Origin: Chimonanthus salicifolius
Lineage: Eukaryota > Streptophyta > Magnoliopsida > Laurales > Calycanthaceae
DNA length: 64,000 nt
Reading direction: 5' to 3'
Assembly (NCBI GenBank): GCA_013350335.1
Contig: CM023541.1
Coordinates: forward strand, 37,564,739-37,628,738
Each line of letters starts with the position of its first letter. Position 1 is the first letter of the stretch. The position numbers and the translations under genes were made by a program. Positions 1 through 12,429 of this stretch are shown one piece after another. The notes beneath the pieces were generated by a model. The model did no database searches and had not been told where the DNA came from. It worked only from the letters and a program-made list of their open reading frames with translations.

Positions 1-2207
1 ATCTGCTGTCGCTGTTGTGCAAGTGGGGTCATGCGGACGACTTCGGTTTTCCGCGTTTACAACACATGAATTAAAAAAAAAAATTTAAATTAAATAATTT
101 AAACTTTTTATTTTCAATATTAACAACGTATATATTTAATTTATATTAGTAATTTTTTTAAATATTGTTTATCTCAATTATTGAATTAAATAAATGATTA
201 TTGACTTAAACTTTTTAAAAAAATTAGTATAATTAAATGGGTTTTGCTTTGTATAATTTAATTTAACATCTGTATTTTTTTCTCATTTTACCCTTTAGTT
301 CTTTTGTTTTAACTATTTCAGTGCCAAAAAAAGTAGGTTTTTCATTTAAATAAAAATTGAAGTATACAAAGTAAATTCCTAAAAATAAATATATAAAACC
401 AACAAATTTAAATTATTTAACATAAACAATTGAAATAAGTTCTACATCAATTCTCGATTTATGTACTCAAACGAAACAGATAAAAAATTAAATAAATTTA
501 TTTTTCATAATTATAATATTGACAATCTATAATTGTTTTAGTCATTTTCTCCAATTTTTAGTCATTTTATTTTCTTACATTTTTTCATCATTTTAACATC
601 TTTTCTCTTCTTCCCATTAAGCTTATTAATTAAAATCCTTAATTGATCCTTTGTCAAATTTATCAAAGATTGGTCATCCTTTATAATATTTATGTCTTTG
701 TATTCATGTGATATTTTACAAAGCCCACTCAACAGGGAAATTTGATTTGTGCATTCCAAGTTGAGTGCACCTCAGCCCCTTTGACTAGGGACCTAAAGTG
801 AGCATACTTTTTTTAAAAATAAAGCTCATTTTTATACAATATTAGATCTTTGAAAAGTTGAAATTTTGACATGAACAAACTATCTCCTAAAAAATTTTAA
901 ATACCTTAATTTTTTTTAAAAATGTCTAAAAAGATAAAAAAATAAATATAGAAAACCAACACGTGAAGACACCTAATATAAAATTCATCTTCTCAAGTAT
1001 CCTCCAATGACGTGTATCTTCTATTACAATTCATAATTTTTTATTGTAAAAAAATTTGCATTTAATAAAAATATTGAAATATTAAAAAAATAACACAAAT
1101 ATCCTGAAAACTATATCAATCACATTAAATGCTTTCCATTTAATTCTATAACATTAATATATCATTCCATTAATTTTTTCTACAACAAACTAAAAAATGA
1201 AAAATATCTTATAAAATCTAACTTTCATTAATATTTTAGGATTTCCTCTTGCTAAATGGCCAACATGGCATGTGCCAAACACTTTTGATCAAACACAACA
1301 AAGTCCCTTTGTTATCTATATCTTCTTTTCTTATGATCAAAATGTCCAAGTCTCTTAGAGCATCTGACTAATCCTTATGGCATGTGCAAACCTCCTTACT
1401 GACACTCACCGAGTAACTTTATGAGGAGTGGCTCTTTGGAGTGGAGTGGGAATTGAACTCAAGACTTCTGCTTCCTAAGAAGGGTTACTAAGGAGCACTC
1501 CAACAACTTTAGGTTCATCGTTATCTATATCTATTTTTAGAATATAGGGTAGTTGAATTCTAATCTGAATTTGTGATATTGCTAATGGAAGCAAAGAAGC
1601 ATTTCTACCATATGATATTATTATTATTATTTAGTGTTTAAGATAATTAGTTTCGGATTCATTTTTTTAATCAAATTTGACATCTGAATTTGAAAAATAA
1701 GCAAATGAATTTTTTTGATGTGCCACTCATTATTGGAAGCCCAATCACAATTTGGGCTATTTCAAGCTTTGGCATGTCGAATAATAATGTAGGGTTAAGA
1801 TTTAGTTACTGACTTACTTAAATGAATAGCTCAGATTAAGAATGGATTAACTTTGGTTAATAGTTTAAATAGACCAATCACAATTTGGGATATTTCTAGA
1901 AACTCTAATTGAAATCATTAGATAACAAATTGATGCCTCATGTGGATGAAGCCAGGTGGGCTCAAAGCAAGACTAAGGCTGAAGCTAAGCCTTGCATAGG
2001 TCAGGTCCGAACTCGACCAAGCAAAGCTTGACCGAGACCGATCCTGACTTTCATATTGGAAGCCCAATCACAATTTGAGCTTATTTCAAGCTTAGGCCTG
2101 TCCCGATCCAAGATAATGTAGCGTTGAGATTTAGTTACTGACTTACTGAGTTGATTAACTCAGATTAAGAATTGATTAATTTTGGTTAATAGTTTAAATG
2201 GTGATTA
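1..2207. other. AT-rich intergenic DNA
   Basis: Apart from the repeat at 1356-1505 I see nothing functional. Short open frames are AT-rich and match no family. Paired phrases such as gcccaatcacaatttg (1740, 2065) show old duplicated sequence. Confidence 0.6.
1356..1505. repeat. Dispersed repeat family 'gag-cat-ct / gaattgaact', copy 1
   Basis: It shares ordered blocks (gagcatct, gtgcaaacctc, ccgagtaactttatgagg, gtggctctttgg, gaattgaactcaagac) with copies at 3225, 61438, 62390 and 62518. The gaattgaact block reads as a tRNA box B on the minus strand, so this is probably a second SINE family. Confidence 0.5.
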
Positions 2208-2218
2208 CATCGTCATAT

Positions 2219-2376
2219 TTTTTTTTTGAATTTACGTGTGAGAAACCGTAGGATATCTAGTGTAAAACCCCCACGGGTGGACTTTTACCCCTAAGGCACA
2301 CCAAGGTTAGGCCATTGGAGCTCGGACCCTTGACCTCCCACTTTCTGAGGTGGGAGGTAACTAGCTGAGCTACACC
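2219..2376 (-). mobile_element. tRNA-derived SINE with 11-bp target-site duplication
   Basis: Read on the minus strand, it opens with a tRNA-like head, box A GTAGCTCAGCTAGTT and box B GGTCAAGGGTCCGAGCTC, and ends in a poly(A) tract seen here as T's. It is flanked by catcgtcatat (2208-2218) and catcatcatat (2377-2387), 10 of 11 identical, which marks target-primed insertion. Known features are those of plant Pol III SINEs. Confidence 0.85.
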
Positions 2377-2387
2377 CATCATCATAT

Positions 2388-4127
2388 ATTTTATAAATAA
2401 CATTTATATATACTTAAAATCGCATTATACTTTGGACAATTCTGACTCAATTTAAAAAAAAAAAAAGCTAAGCCCAAACTAAACATGAACTCCAAATTAA
2501 TGAGCCAAAGATGATGCACGAGTTAGGTTGGACCATGTGACTTTGTAATACTCATATTATACCTAATGATGCATCAATTATACACATATTAACGTATAAA
2601 ACGTATAATTTACGAATTATTAACTATTTCAATTCTTATTTATTCTTTTATTTTTATATCATATAAATGCAAGATTAAACATTTTTCTCAAGGTAATTGA
2701 TGTGGCTCTAAATGTTAAACATTTAGAAAAGATCAAGAGATTGAACAAATTTGTAATTATCTCATTTTTGCTTTTTTTAACTAATATATATTATAAATAA
2801 AGTTTTTTTAAGATAAATTTTTACATTTTAGTTTTTTTTTTATAAAATCTTTGGTAAAATCTAAATTAAGTTCAAAACATACTTTTAATCTTTATTTCAA
2901 TTTAAAACATTTTGTAGAAATTTCATAAATATGTTAAAATTAATATGGTAATTGAGCCGAATCTTTTGTCCAAAAGGATTTCAAATAGCACATATCAGAC
3001 TCATGTGTATTCATTCTTAAATTTTTGAAATTTTGCTTTTATTACGAAATTTTCAAACAATTTTTTTAAAAGAACTGAATTATAAAAAGAAAAAAATTAT
3101 TTCCATTTTACTTCTACCATATGGGTAACTATTGTACTTCATCATTCCTATATCTAAGCATGCTAAAAACATCTCAATTTCCTGATTACAATTATTGTTG
3201 AATTATAATTAAAATGGTTAAAGTAATGGCGTCTCAAGAAGCGGGAGTCTTGAGTGGATTCTCACTCCACCCTAAAGAGTCACTCTTGATAGAATTATTC
3301 AGCGTGAATATGTAGAGAAGCTTGTGCATGTCACTAGATTAGTCATGTGCTCTAAGAGACCTCGACACCTTAGTCATGAAAAATAAAATTATTGTTGAAT
3401 TACAATTGCAACTTGACAATCAAAGGCAGACTTAGTTTCTACCCAGTCACTAGCTTGAGCCAAACTGGTAAGAACATAATCCAAGTTTGAACCATGGCCA
3501 AGTTGGCCTGATTTGGTCAAATTTGAGCTCAAACACATTTCAGTTTACAGTAGTTGGATTCAATTTTAAGCTTTATTATACATTTGAGGTCGTGTGAGTG
3601 CATACTTCTTAAAGTGATTGGTAGATTAGCTTGAATTATGTTATCAAAATTTATAAAAATTAAATCATATAATAATTTAATATAACATGTAGAGGTAATA
3701 TTTAAGCCATTATAAATTGTATAATATAATCAAAGTTATTAAATTTCAACCTACTATCTTGGTCTCATTCATGTGCCAGACCAACCTACTTCAGTCCAAA
3801 CCCTTTTTTTTTTGCCTTTCTATGCAGGTTTTACTGCACTAATTCCACCCCAACTTATATTTACAACATTTTACTCTTTCATACTTATTATCATCTCATT
3901 AATTGAAATTATACTCAACTTGGTCTTATTTCTAAAAATGCTCATATTTTGATTAAGCTCAAGTACTATGAAATAAGGACAGTTAGAACTTTATAGCTTT
4001 TAAAACTACATTCAGAAATTATAATATTTTTGAAGTTGGAATTTTTTTTGCTATCTATTATTTTTAAGAATAAATTTATCAAAATAACTCATTTTCATCT
4101 GTAATATTAATTATAAAAATTTATTCA
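2388..4127. other. AT-rich intergenic DNA
   Basis: No gene or element with clear ends, except the repeat at 3225-3370. Confidence 0.6.
3225..3370. repeat. Dispersed repeat family, copy 2 (inverted)
   Basis: Reverse-complement orientation of the copy at 1356: gattctcactccaccc, agagtcactctt and gtgctctaagagacc are its landmarks. It is diverged and lacks clear ends. Confidence 0.45.
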
Positions 4128-4478
4128 TTTTTTTTTTTTAATTTACGTGTGGGAAACTGCCAGATACCCAACCTTTGGCCTAATCTTTGTATGTTAGCCC
4201 ACATGGGTATAGCTCAACTAATTAACCTCCCGCCTCAAGAAGCGAGAGGTGCCAAGTTCGAGTCCCTATAGCCTAACTTGGTATATTCTAAGGACAGTAG
4301 GTATCACCCGTAGGGGTTTTACACTATGTTTCCCACGGTCTTTTCACACGTAAATTAAAAAAAAAAAAATTCCACGTGTAAGTCCACTACCCCTAGGGCA
4401 CACCAAGATTAGGACATAGGCCGCTCGAACCGCAATCTCCCACTTTCTGAAACAGAAGGCAAAGAGTTGAACTACACT
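4128..4478. mobile_element. SINE inserted in an opposite-strand SINE of the same family
   Basis: A plus-strand SINE (about 4205-4370) has box A TATAGCTCAACTAATT, box B CCAAGTTCGAGTCCC and an A13 tail. Its flanks, 4128-4200 and 4371-4478, are the two halves of a minus-strand copy of the same family as the one at 2219 (T-tract and atttacgtgtgggaaac at left, tRNA-like head at right). Confidence 0.75.
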
Positions 4479-6722
4479 TATATAAATATTTAGTCATCTG
4501 ATTTGTAATCCTTTCACAACATATAGTATTCTCAATGTGAGCCCACCACCATGGCCAAATCACATGGGCTGTGGCAAACACATTGAGGTGATTTCACCAC
4601 CAAAATTCAATGATTCACGTGATTTCATACTTACAAGTTATAATTAAAGAATAACTAAAGAAAAAGTGTTCCTTAAAAAAATGTAATGATTAAAAATTGT
4701 TCTCTTTTAGAAGGTTAAAAAGAAAGAAAAGAGTTGACTTTTTCCCAACTTGCTCCAAAGAAAAAAGGAAAAAAAAACATTTGTGCTCACACATTCAATG
4801 TGTCCTATTTGGGTAATGAGTTTCTAAGGCTTTTTTATCTATTTTTATTATAAATCTATAATCTTTGAGTCAAATACTAAAATTAAGAAATAGTTATATA
4901 CTGTCATCCTTATGGTATTTTCACCAATGGTTAGATGAACGTATCTCAAAATATCCCTCCTCCTCATAAAAGTTATTATGAAAATGAGAGCTTATGATCA
5001 TTTCATATCAAAATTTCTCTTCAAAAACTAAAATAAAATGAGTTAGATGTAAAAATGATAATGTATATTGTTGAGAGCAAAAGCGTTCTTTAACTCCAAT
5101 TATGTATGATCAACATGGTATCTAAATAAACTGTTGAGAGGATATTGTCAATTTTAGAAAACTTGTTTCTACCACATTAAAAATAGATTCATGAATTTAG
5201 TTAAAATATAATTGAGGTAACAATAAAATCACTCTTTTTTTTTTCTCTACTTTTATAGATACTTTATATTTAATAACATTTGATATCATAAAGATTGAAC
5301 CATCACTAAAGTATTTCATTCTCGATTCTACATGGATTTGAAAATATTTGGTAAGATGCTAAAAAAGATTCCTGATTCAACTCATCGGAATATCTGATTT
5401 GAAAATTTATTAATGGATGGTAAGTAGACATGCTTTGAGATGAAAATAAAGTAGGTCAAAAGTTGGACACATTAAAGTGGGAAAGCTGCCCCAAATGTAA
5501 GTGCTGTCAAAGTGTGAATCAATAATTCTTTTTAGATGACATCCCATCAAATATGTTTAAGTGGTTTTAAGGTTGAGAGCGAATCGATCATAAGATTTTC
5601 ACTTTTCTGAAGTCTATTTTAAATAAAATTTAACTATTATTTTATTAAAGATTTTATAAAAAAACTCGATGAATAGTGATGCTAAAACAATAAAACAATT
5701 AGCCAATGTATTGCATTTGAGTCAATATTTTTCATCTCAACATGTGAGACTAAGTTAGGTAGATGACAGGATTTAAACAAAGCTACCAAGGATAACGCTA
5801 CCAAGGTAATAACATTTTACCTTTTGCTATGGATCTGATCTATTTAATTTGTCTTCATTTAGCTAAAATATAAATAGTTAGATTAATAGTATAGAATTGA
5901 TGGTAAAACATTAAAAAGGTTAGAAAAATAGGCTGATACTCACAGCCAACAACATGTTACTGCACATGATTCTTATCCATCCACCACTTACTCCTTATTT
6001 AAGAATTTAATCCACCATTTGTCACAATGTCTTACAGATTTCAAACATTTTAGCCAGGGTTGTCATTAAGCTTAGGTGTAGCCCACGATCGATTGATATT
6101 CGGCTGAGATCTCTACCAAATTTTTTTCTCTAGCCAATACGATACGTATCTGCTTAGATTTAGACCCCTAATCCCTATCCAAAAATCCCACATCGGTTGG
6201 GAATTTGGGTGGTGAGAGCTTTATTTGAGTGGAGGCAATCCTCTCCATTGTGAGGCCTTTAGAGCCTGGCCATGTGGGCTGGGCCCAAAGCAAAATCGTG
6301 TAGGTTGATTAGGGTCCAAAACGGATAATATCAAGATGGAGTAAGATCGGATTGTCACAAGACCTAAGCTTTGACCCAATAACATTGGATCGGAATAGAG
6401 CTATATTGTAAGGTAGGACAGCCTTAATAGGTCAAACCCTACTCAAGGATGTTTAACATTCCTAATTTACCACCCTACGTCAAAACAACGAGAAATAATG
6501 ATAGTATCAAAATAGTTAAGACTTTTCTTTTTTACATTTATTTTCAGTATTCGCTTATTAACTTCTTTAAATGATGTGTTTTCTTCTTTTATTCTTAGTA
6601 GATTTTTACAAAGAAATAATTTTAGAATAAGAAAAATGTTAGATGAACAAAATAGTAATATATGTCCATAGCATCTTAAGTTTCTTTCTAAAACCTACCA
6701 AGCCATGAAATATGTGTATTTT
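4479..6722. other. AT-rich intergenic DNA with an LTR-like remnant
   Basis: No gene was seen. About 6180-6470 holds a GC-richer block with ccacatcggttgggaattt and gagcctggccatgtgggc, wording common in plant LTRs, but neither ends nor repeats could be found. Confidence 0.5.
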
Positions 6723-7030
6723 TGTAACGACCCTGACTCAATTCAACCCGCACAATACTGTCAGCTCTGGGCCCACACTGGCCAGCACAGTTTTACTTTA
6801 AACATAGTCCAACTTATAGGCCCAAAACACGTTGTGCTAGTTAGAGGTATGCTCCCACCTATAAACCCTTTGAAATTTCCATCTCTTGGGCTATGTGGGA
6901 CTTTTTTCCCATATCCTCATGCCCATTCAACTGTTGGCCATCGGTCCGACCAACACTGGCCCAGTTTCGCAGTTTTAGCTCCATTGGGCTCGGCCTTCTG
7001 AGCTAAGGCCCAGGGCCGACTACACACAAG
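6723..7030 (-). mobile_element. LTR-like fragment of the TRIM family (minus strand)
   Basis: Read on the minus strand it ends ...CAGGGTCGTTACA (left edge 6723 on +) and contains the block GACAGTATTGTG followed by gcccacactgg and the aaacacgttgtgctag motif shared with the array at 36571. The other boundary and a target duplication were not resolved. Confidence 0.5.
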
Positions 7031-7849
7031 TTGATGCCTAAATTAAAAAATCTAAATGGGGTCTTCTTAGTATTTAACATATTATAAGTAATATTTAACT
7101 AAAATTTTAATTATATATAATAAAAAGAATTTATCTAAAATCTACTTTTTTTGCTTTTTGAGATACAAAATTATTAATTAGATTTTGTATTCAAGTTTTG
7201 CTAAAATATCATTTTCAATTCTTCATCCATTCAACTGCATTGTGTGTAGGACATTTCAAACAATATCTATAACTATTATTCTAGCAATTCTAGCATATCC
7301 AAACATTTTCAGCATTCTATTTCAAGCCCATAAAGCAATTATTATTCTACCAATATTCAAATATCCAAACCTCAAAGCTCTATTGTTTCAATATTTCCAT
7401 TACATCATTACCAATCTAGTATCAATCACCATTCACTAAATAAAAGAATAAATAACTGAATTAAAAAAATAATAAAAAGACAAAGAAATTAAAAGAATAA
7501 ATAAAGTAATCAAAAGGCAAAGAAATTAAAAAATCTGCATCCTAAGTTCGGCTAACACAAGTAACGTTAGCGTTGGATCAGATTAGGTGGGAAAGGAGAA
7601 AAAACTGATGTTGTTTCAAGGGACTAAAACAATAATCTAAAATATTCAATTTAATTAAATATGAGGAAGGTCCTTCAAATTTATCCCACAAATAAATCTG
7701 GGCTCAAAATGGTGATGCCCAAAACTGAATCTCATCCCCAATGTGAAACCAATTTGCAGACTAACTTAAAAGTAAACTTATTTACACCTTTTTTTAAAAA
7801 AAATTAACTTCATGAATAAAAAAGATGACACAAACAAGCAAAAAACCTT

Positions 7850-8290
7850 AAGTGGCCCTTTTTTTTAAAATGAAGCCCAAGGCGCGGGCCTAACTTGCCT
7901 TATGGTTAGGCCGGCCCTGCTAGGGCCTTCACAATTCACCCCACTTAAGCCCAAAGCTGCCCTCGGTTAGATTTGGCCGCCTGGGCTTCTGGGTCGGGCC
8001 TCGTTCCACCCTACTTAGGCCCAGAACCGTCCTAGGCTCGACTTGATTACAACACACAGTCCGGCTGCCTGGGACTTTAGGCCGTCCTGGGCTTAGCTGG
8101 ACTCAACACAGGGAGGGACAAGGGACCCATACAGGCAAAGGGGTTGAACCTTAATCTCTGATACCATTTGTAATGACCGTGACCCAACTTGACCGTCACA
8201 ATACTGTCCACTCTTGACCTACATTAGCCAGCACGACTTTACTTTGGGCCTAGTCCAACTTACAGGCCCAAAACACTTCATAATTCATAA
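7850..8290 (-). mobile_element. GC-rich TRIM-type fragment with a primer-binding-site-like motif
   Basis: On the minus strand an LTR end (...GGTCATTACA, about 8170-8290) is followed by TGGTATCAGAG-like sequence (ctctgataccatt on +), the usual initiator-Met tRNA primer site. The GC-rich sequence at 7850-8140, rich in GGCC, appears to be internal region. The outer ends are not defined. Confidence 0.45.
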
Positions 8291-10224
8291 TATATTTTGT
8301 AAGAAAGATTCTCAGTTCTTACAATTGATATCTCAAATCCGTCAGAATGACATTATTAAGAAGTTTCTCTTTTCAGATAAATCAAATCACTATTTTTTAC
8401 AACTTTTATTGAAAGGTCGACTTAGTCTACCCATTTACTTAGTGGACGATAAACGTGATTAGCAAAAATCTGACCCAAATGGAACCAAATAACTACAAAA
8501 AATGGAGATTTTTTTATTTTTTTTTATAAACTCATTGGGGGCCTTGGACTCTTGACTGGAAACTAGCCATTGGTCCTAATTCAACATGTTATTCATTCAA
8601 GTTTGCAATGTAAAAGCATCTATCTTTTCTCACTGACTAGTCGTTGTCTTAACTCTAAAGCAAAGCTTCAAAATTTTAAAAGAAGAAGAAAAAGAAAAAA
8701 TGCCTTCTAAAGAAAAGCTATTAAGGCATGCCCATCGATTTGGACACTAAAGTGCCACATGATAGCAGCAACACATATCATTATAAATGATAAAGTCTAA
8801 AATGAAATGATGAGATCTCAAAATGGTCATGAAAAAAAATTAAAGACGGCACATTGCCATGTTGAGAATTCACATTTGAATCCATATTATGGTACAACTA
8901 AAAGTTCTTTTCCTGATGTATTTTTTTTCCCTAAAAATAATTGTGTTTGTCCAATTATGAATATAAAATATTATAATTCTTTTTTTCAAAAATACTCAAT
9001 CTGAGTAATTCAAGTTGACTCGACGACTAATTTTTTCTAAAAATTTAAATAAATTTCTCGACTCGCAAAAGACAATGAGTCGGGTTGAGTTACCATTAAA
9101 ACTGGAACTAAACGGTCTAATTCAATCCAAATTCATTCTCTATGATGATTTTGAATTTTGACAGTTCAACTTGTTCATAGTTGTTCTCCACTTGTTTCTC
9201 TCCACAGACATTACTTTCCACTCTTTTTGTTTGGGTATCATAATTGCTTTGTGATTTCTATAGTGATGCTTGATAATTTATTTTAAAATAATAATTTAGC
9301 TATTATTAATATTATGCTAATATCACATTTCAAAACAATTTGACCTAGATCTATTTAAACTGAATTAAATATTAGTTATTGCTTGCCTTAACCCACTTGC
9401 CCATTTACCATAAAAAAATCAATTATTCAATTCAATCCTTGTCTTTCTAGGTAGATTGATAAGTTTGTTTCACAATTTCTGAGGGGGCCAGGTTTTGGAT
9501 CAAATTGATTGACTTATTTATTTCAAACCCTCAACTTAAAGTCACTTATTTATTAAATAATTCTTTGTCAAGATCAATACCAAAACCTTGTGGGAAGTAA
9601 GCACTCAATTACTAATAACAATTCTTTTTTCATTTTTTAATTGAAAATTCTGACTAATCAGCAATTAGTAAATAGAGTTTTTAGTAGTAAAATGAGTGGT
9701 ACTGCAGATTGGATCTAATTAGCAAGTAAAGTCAGAAATTGCCTACTAAATAATACATATATCAAAAAAAAAAAAAACAAGAATAATTATGACATTCTAA
9801 TTCAAGTCAAACGGTTTATTAAAATGTATTAAATATGTAGTCTCCATTTCTTTTTATATCATGTTTCTTTATTTGTTCCTCAATTGATTGCAAATGAAAT
9901 TTCTTCCCGATGAAGTGTTCCACTAATTTTCTATTTTGTCTATATGGTTTTGAGAAGTTTCTATTGGAGGTGAGAATAATTTCATTTATACACAACTATT
10001 ACAAGTTTCGTATATAAGATAAGTTCAGGAGGAGTTGAATCGAAGATTGTGCGCCGTATTCAGACTTTATTTAAAATTCTAGCGAGTTAAAAAATTTGAA
10101 CGAATTATTAAATTGAACTCAAATTTTTTTATAAAACTTATTGACTTGTTTGAGCCAAAACCTTATTGAATTGGATAACTCAATTGAGTCTTTTCAACAG
10201 GCAAAATTACAGGTTTCATAACCT
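8291..10224. other. AT-rich intergenic DNA
   Basis: Nothing recognisable beyond weak gactcgacga/cgggttgagt traces at 9010-9090 that resemble the degenerate hAT-like sequence at 18640. Confidence 0.55.
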
Positions 10225-10420
10225 ATGAGGATTGGTTTAACGGTTAAGAACCTAACTGAGATCTGAAAGATCTTGATTTTAAGTCACTCTCAATACAAAA
10301 GAATTACTCCCTGCACAGAATTATAATTTTCATGCAAGGGTAGACTTACGTTTGTATATTTTGAAAAAACATGCAGAATTAGATCCAATGATCACATGCA
10401 GGATGTCTGGCATTAGCTAA
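10225..10420 (+). repeat. Possible tRNA-like SINE
   Basis: A head containing tggtttaacggttaag (box A-like) and gatcttgattttaagtc (box B-like, weak) is followed by unclassified sequence. No target duplication was found, so this is tentative. Confidence 0.3.
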
Positions 10421-10649
10421 GTAAAATTTTATACTGATTTTGATATTTTAGTCTGTAGAGGGTTAAAATTTCTAGTCATATTGCTAATGTATAATATTTA
10501 AGTAAATAAAAACTAGATAAAAACTCAGCCAAAATGAACCCAAATATACCAGACTTCTCCCTTATTTTTGTTAAAAAAAAATTAAAAGTTTTTTTCAGTA
10601 AATCAAAAGATGCTAATATTTTCATAATGGTGGAGATATAACCAGGGGT

Positions 10650-10945
10650 AAAAATATAGGAATTCGATGATATCGGCCGATATCATTCTCTCTCCTCTCT
10701 TTTTTTTTTTTTTGAAATATCAATTTTTATTTATTTGAATTAAAAAATAAAAAACAGCTCTTTTTTTAAAAAAAAAAAAATCTGGAAACCCAAATATCGG
10801 CCAATATGCACCCGATATCGGCCGAGATATCACCGGGGCACACATCAATATTCAATTTTTTTTAGAAAAATTGCCGATATTTATTCATCTCAGTGATATC
10901 ATGCCCAATACGTATCATATTTGTCGATATTTCGTCCCCTCTCTA
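10650..10945. repeat. 'ATATCGGCC' repeat, copy 1
   Basis: Multiple ATATCGGCC / GGCCGATAT motifs surround a T-tract, an A-rich middle and poly-T sequence. The same plan recurs at 19230. It is probably a decayed non-autonomous element; no ends are defined. Confidence 0.45.
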
Positions 10946-12031
10946 TAACCGAAATTTTCACCATAAAATTGGATTGTGACTGAAGTTCTTTGCTCCAAGT
11001 ATTATTCTTCAATATCTATTTTTAAAATTTTCATACTTTATTTTAATATTTATTAAAACAATGATGAAAAATGTAAGATGTTGCTGTTAAATTTGTTATG
11101 TATGATAACATCTTTATGGTGTAAAATGGAATATACTTACTAAAGTACTACTGTGATTTAGTGGATCGTCACATTGACTAACAATATTGTCTGACTTCCA
11201 CATTCTATTCACTGTATTTGATAACGAACTTATCATGTGTATAGTTAGCAAAATTAGAATCATCTTTTGTCAGTCAGTCCTTTAAAACCTACCGTTAAAT
11301 TCAACTTATTTTTTTCATAAAGTTGATGAAACTTTGGAGAAATTTCTGCCGCTCCTTTTGCATTCCCACTCAAAATTTTAAGGGAATTGATTTGCTTTTT
11401 CTTAAAGAGAGAGTCAAGTGCATTTGATCTTTTAACTTAAAACGAGGGTAAAAAATAATCAATACGTTGCGTATTGGCCACAATGTTGCAGAAAAATCAA
11501 GGCTGTAACATATTGGCCATACCTCATCGATGCATTGTCATTGGCGTCTGAATGGGTGAAGGACGGGAAAGGATGGAGGTCTATCAACCTGCAATTACCG
11601 ATACACTGTGTTGCACAATTACGAACGTAATGCCACCTCATATTGGTACAACCCATTTTTTACCTAAAATTAAAATAAAATAGATGTATTGAAAAAATTG
11701 TGAAGAAAATAATTTGAGAAAATAAAGAAAAAACCATTTGAGTTTTTAAATAATTTTAAATGAGAACACCCTCACCTTTTTATATTAAGAAACCTCCAAT
11801 GTGTATGTGAAAATCTCAAAGAACCCCTTAGTAATGGTTAAAGGAAGTTTATATTAATTCCACTGTTAACCACCTTTTAAAATGATACTTCTTCTGTCTC
11901 AATTTAGTTGTCTCATATGTATTTTGGAAGAGTTATAGGATGTTAGGGTTAAGTTCATAAGCCTTTTGAGAACCCTTCCTTAAAAAATTCAAATTTTTGA
12001 AATGGGACAGAGGGAGTATGAAACTTACAAT
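10946..12031. other. Intergenic DNA
   Basis: No gene was seen. A GC-richer block at 11455-11655 (gcgtattggccac, catattggccatacc) looks like a decayed element related to the ATATCGGCC repeats. Confidence 0.5.
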
Positions 12032-12036
12032 AATGT

Positions 12037-12424
12037 TGTAATACCCTACCCCAAAGGGAATCTACAGTGTAGAGCATGCCTAAGGAGAAAAAAGTCTCAC
12101 ATTGCTAGTTGAGTTCAAAATTCCCTGGTATATAAGTGGTAGCCTTCTTCCTTCTAACATGAGGCCTTTTGAGAGCAACAGTGGGTTGGCTCGCCAATTG
12201 AAAGTCGTGCCGGCCGTGTCTGACGCCCAGAACAGACAATATCATGCTAGCGGGAATGGCCATTACTAATGGTATCAGAGCAATATTCAACTCTTTCCCT
12301 GGCATATAAACTAGCATGAGGTCTTTTGGGAGCAAGAGTGGGTTGGCTCGCCAATTGAAAGCCGTACGAGCCGTGTATGAGGTCCAAAGCAGACAATATC
12401 ATCCTAGCATGACGGGTCGTTACA
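12037..12424 (+). mobile_element. TRIM retrotransposon with perfect 5-bp target-site duplication
   Basis: It starts TGTAATACCC, ends GGGTCGTTACA and is flanked by aatgt on both sides (12032-12036, 12425-12429). A first LTR of about 230 bp is followed at 12267 by TAATGGTATCAGAGC, the primer site. A shortened second LTR repeats catgaggtcttttgggagc, gttggctcgccaattgaaag and cagacaatatcat. There is no coding capacity. It matches the TRIM class: short LTRs, primer site and no genes. Confidence 0.8.
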
Positions 12425-12429
12425 AATGT

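Noticed and set aside
2219..2376. tRNA gene
   Set aside because: The tRNA-like head lacks a full cloverleaf and is followed by a SINE body, a poly(A) tail and target duplication.
6180..6470. Complete LTR element
   Set aside because: LTR-like wording is present, but I found no paired copy, ends or target duplication.
7185..7439. Small hydrophobic membrane protein
   Set aside because: The Ile/Phe-rich frame is what AT-rich DNA produces by chance; no start context, neighbours or family support it.
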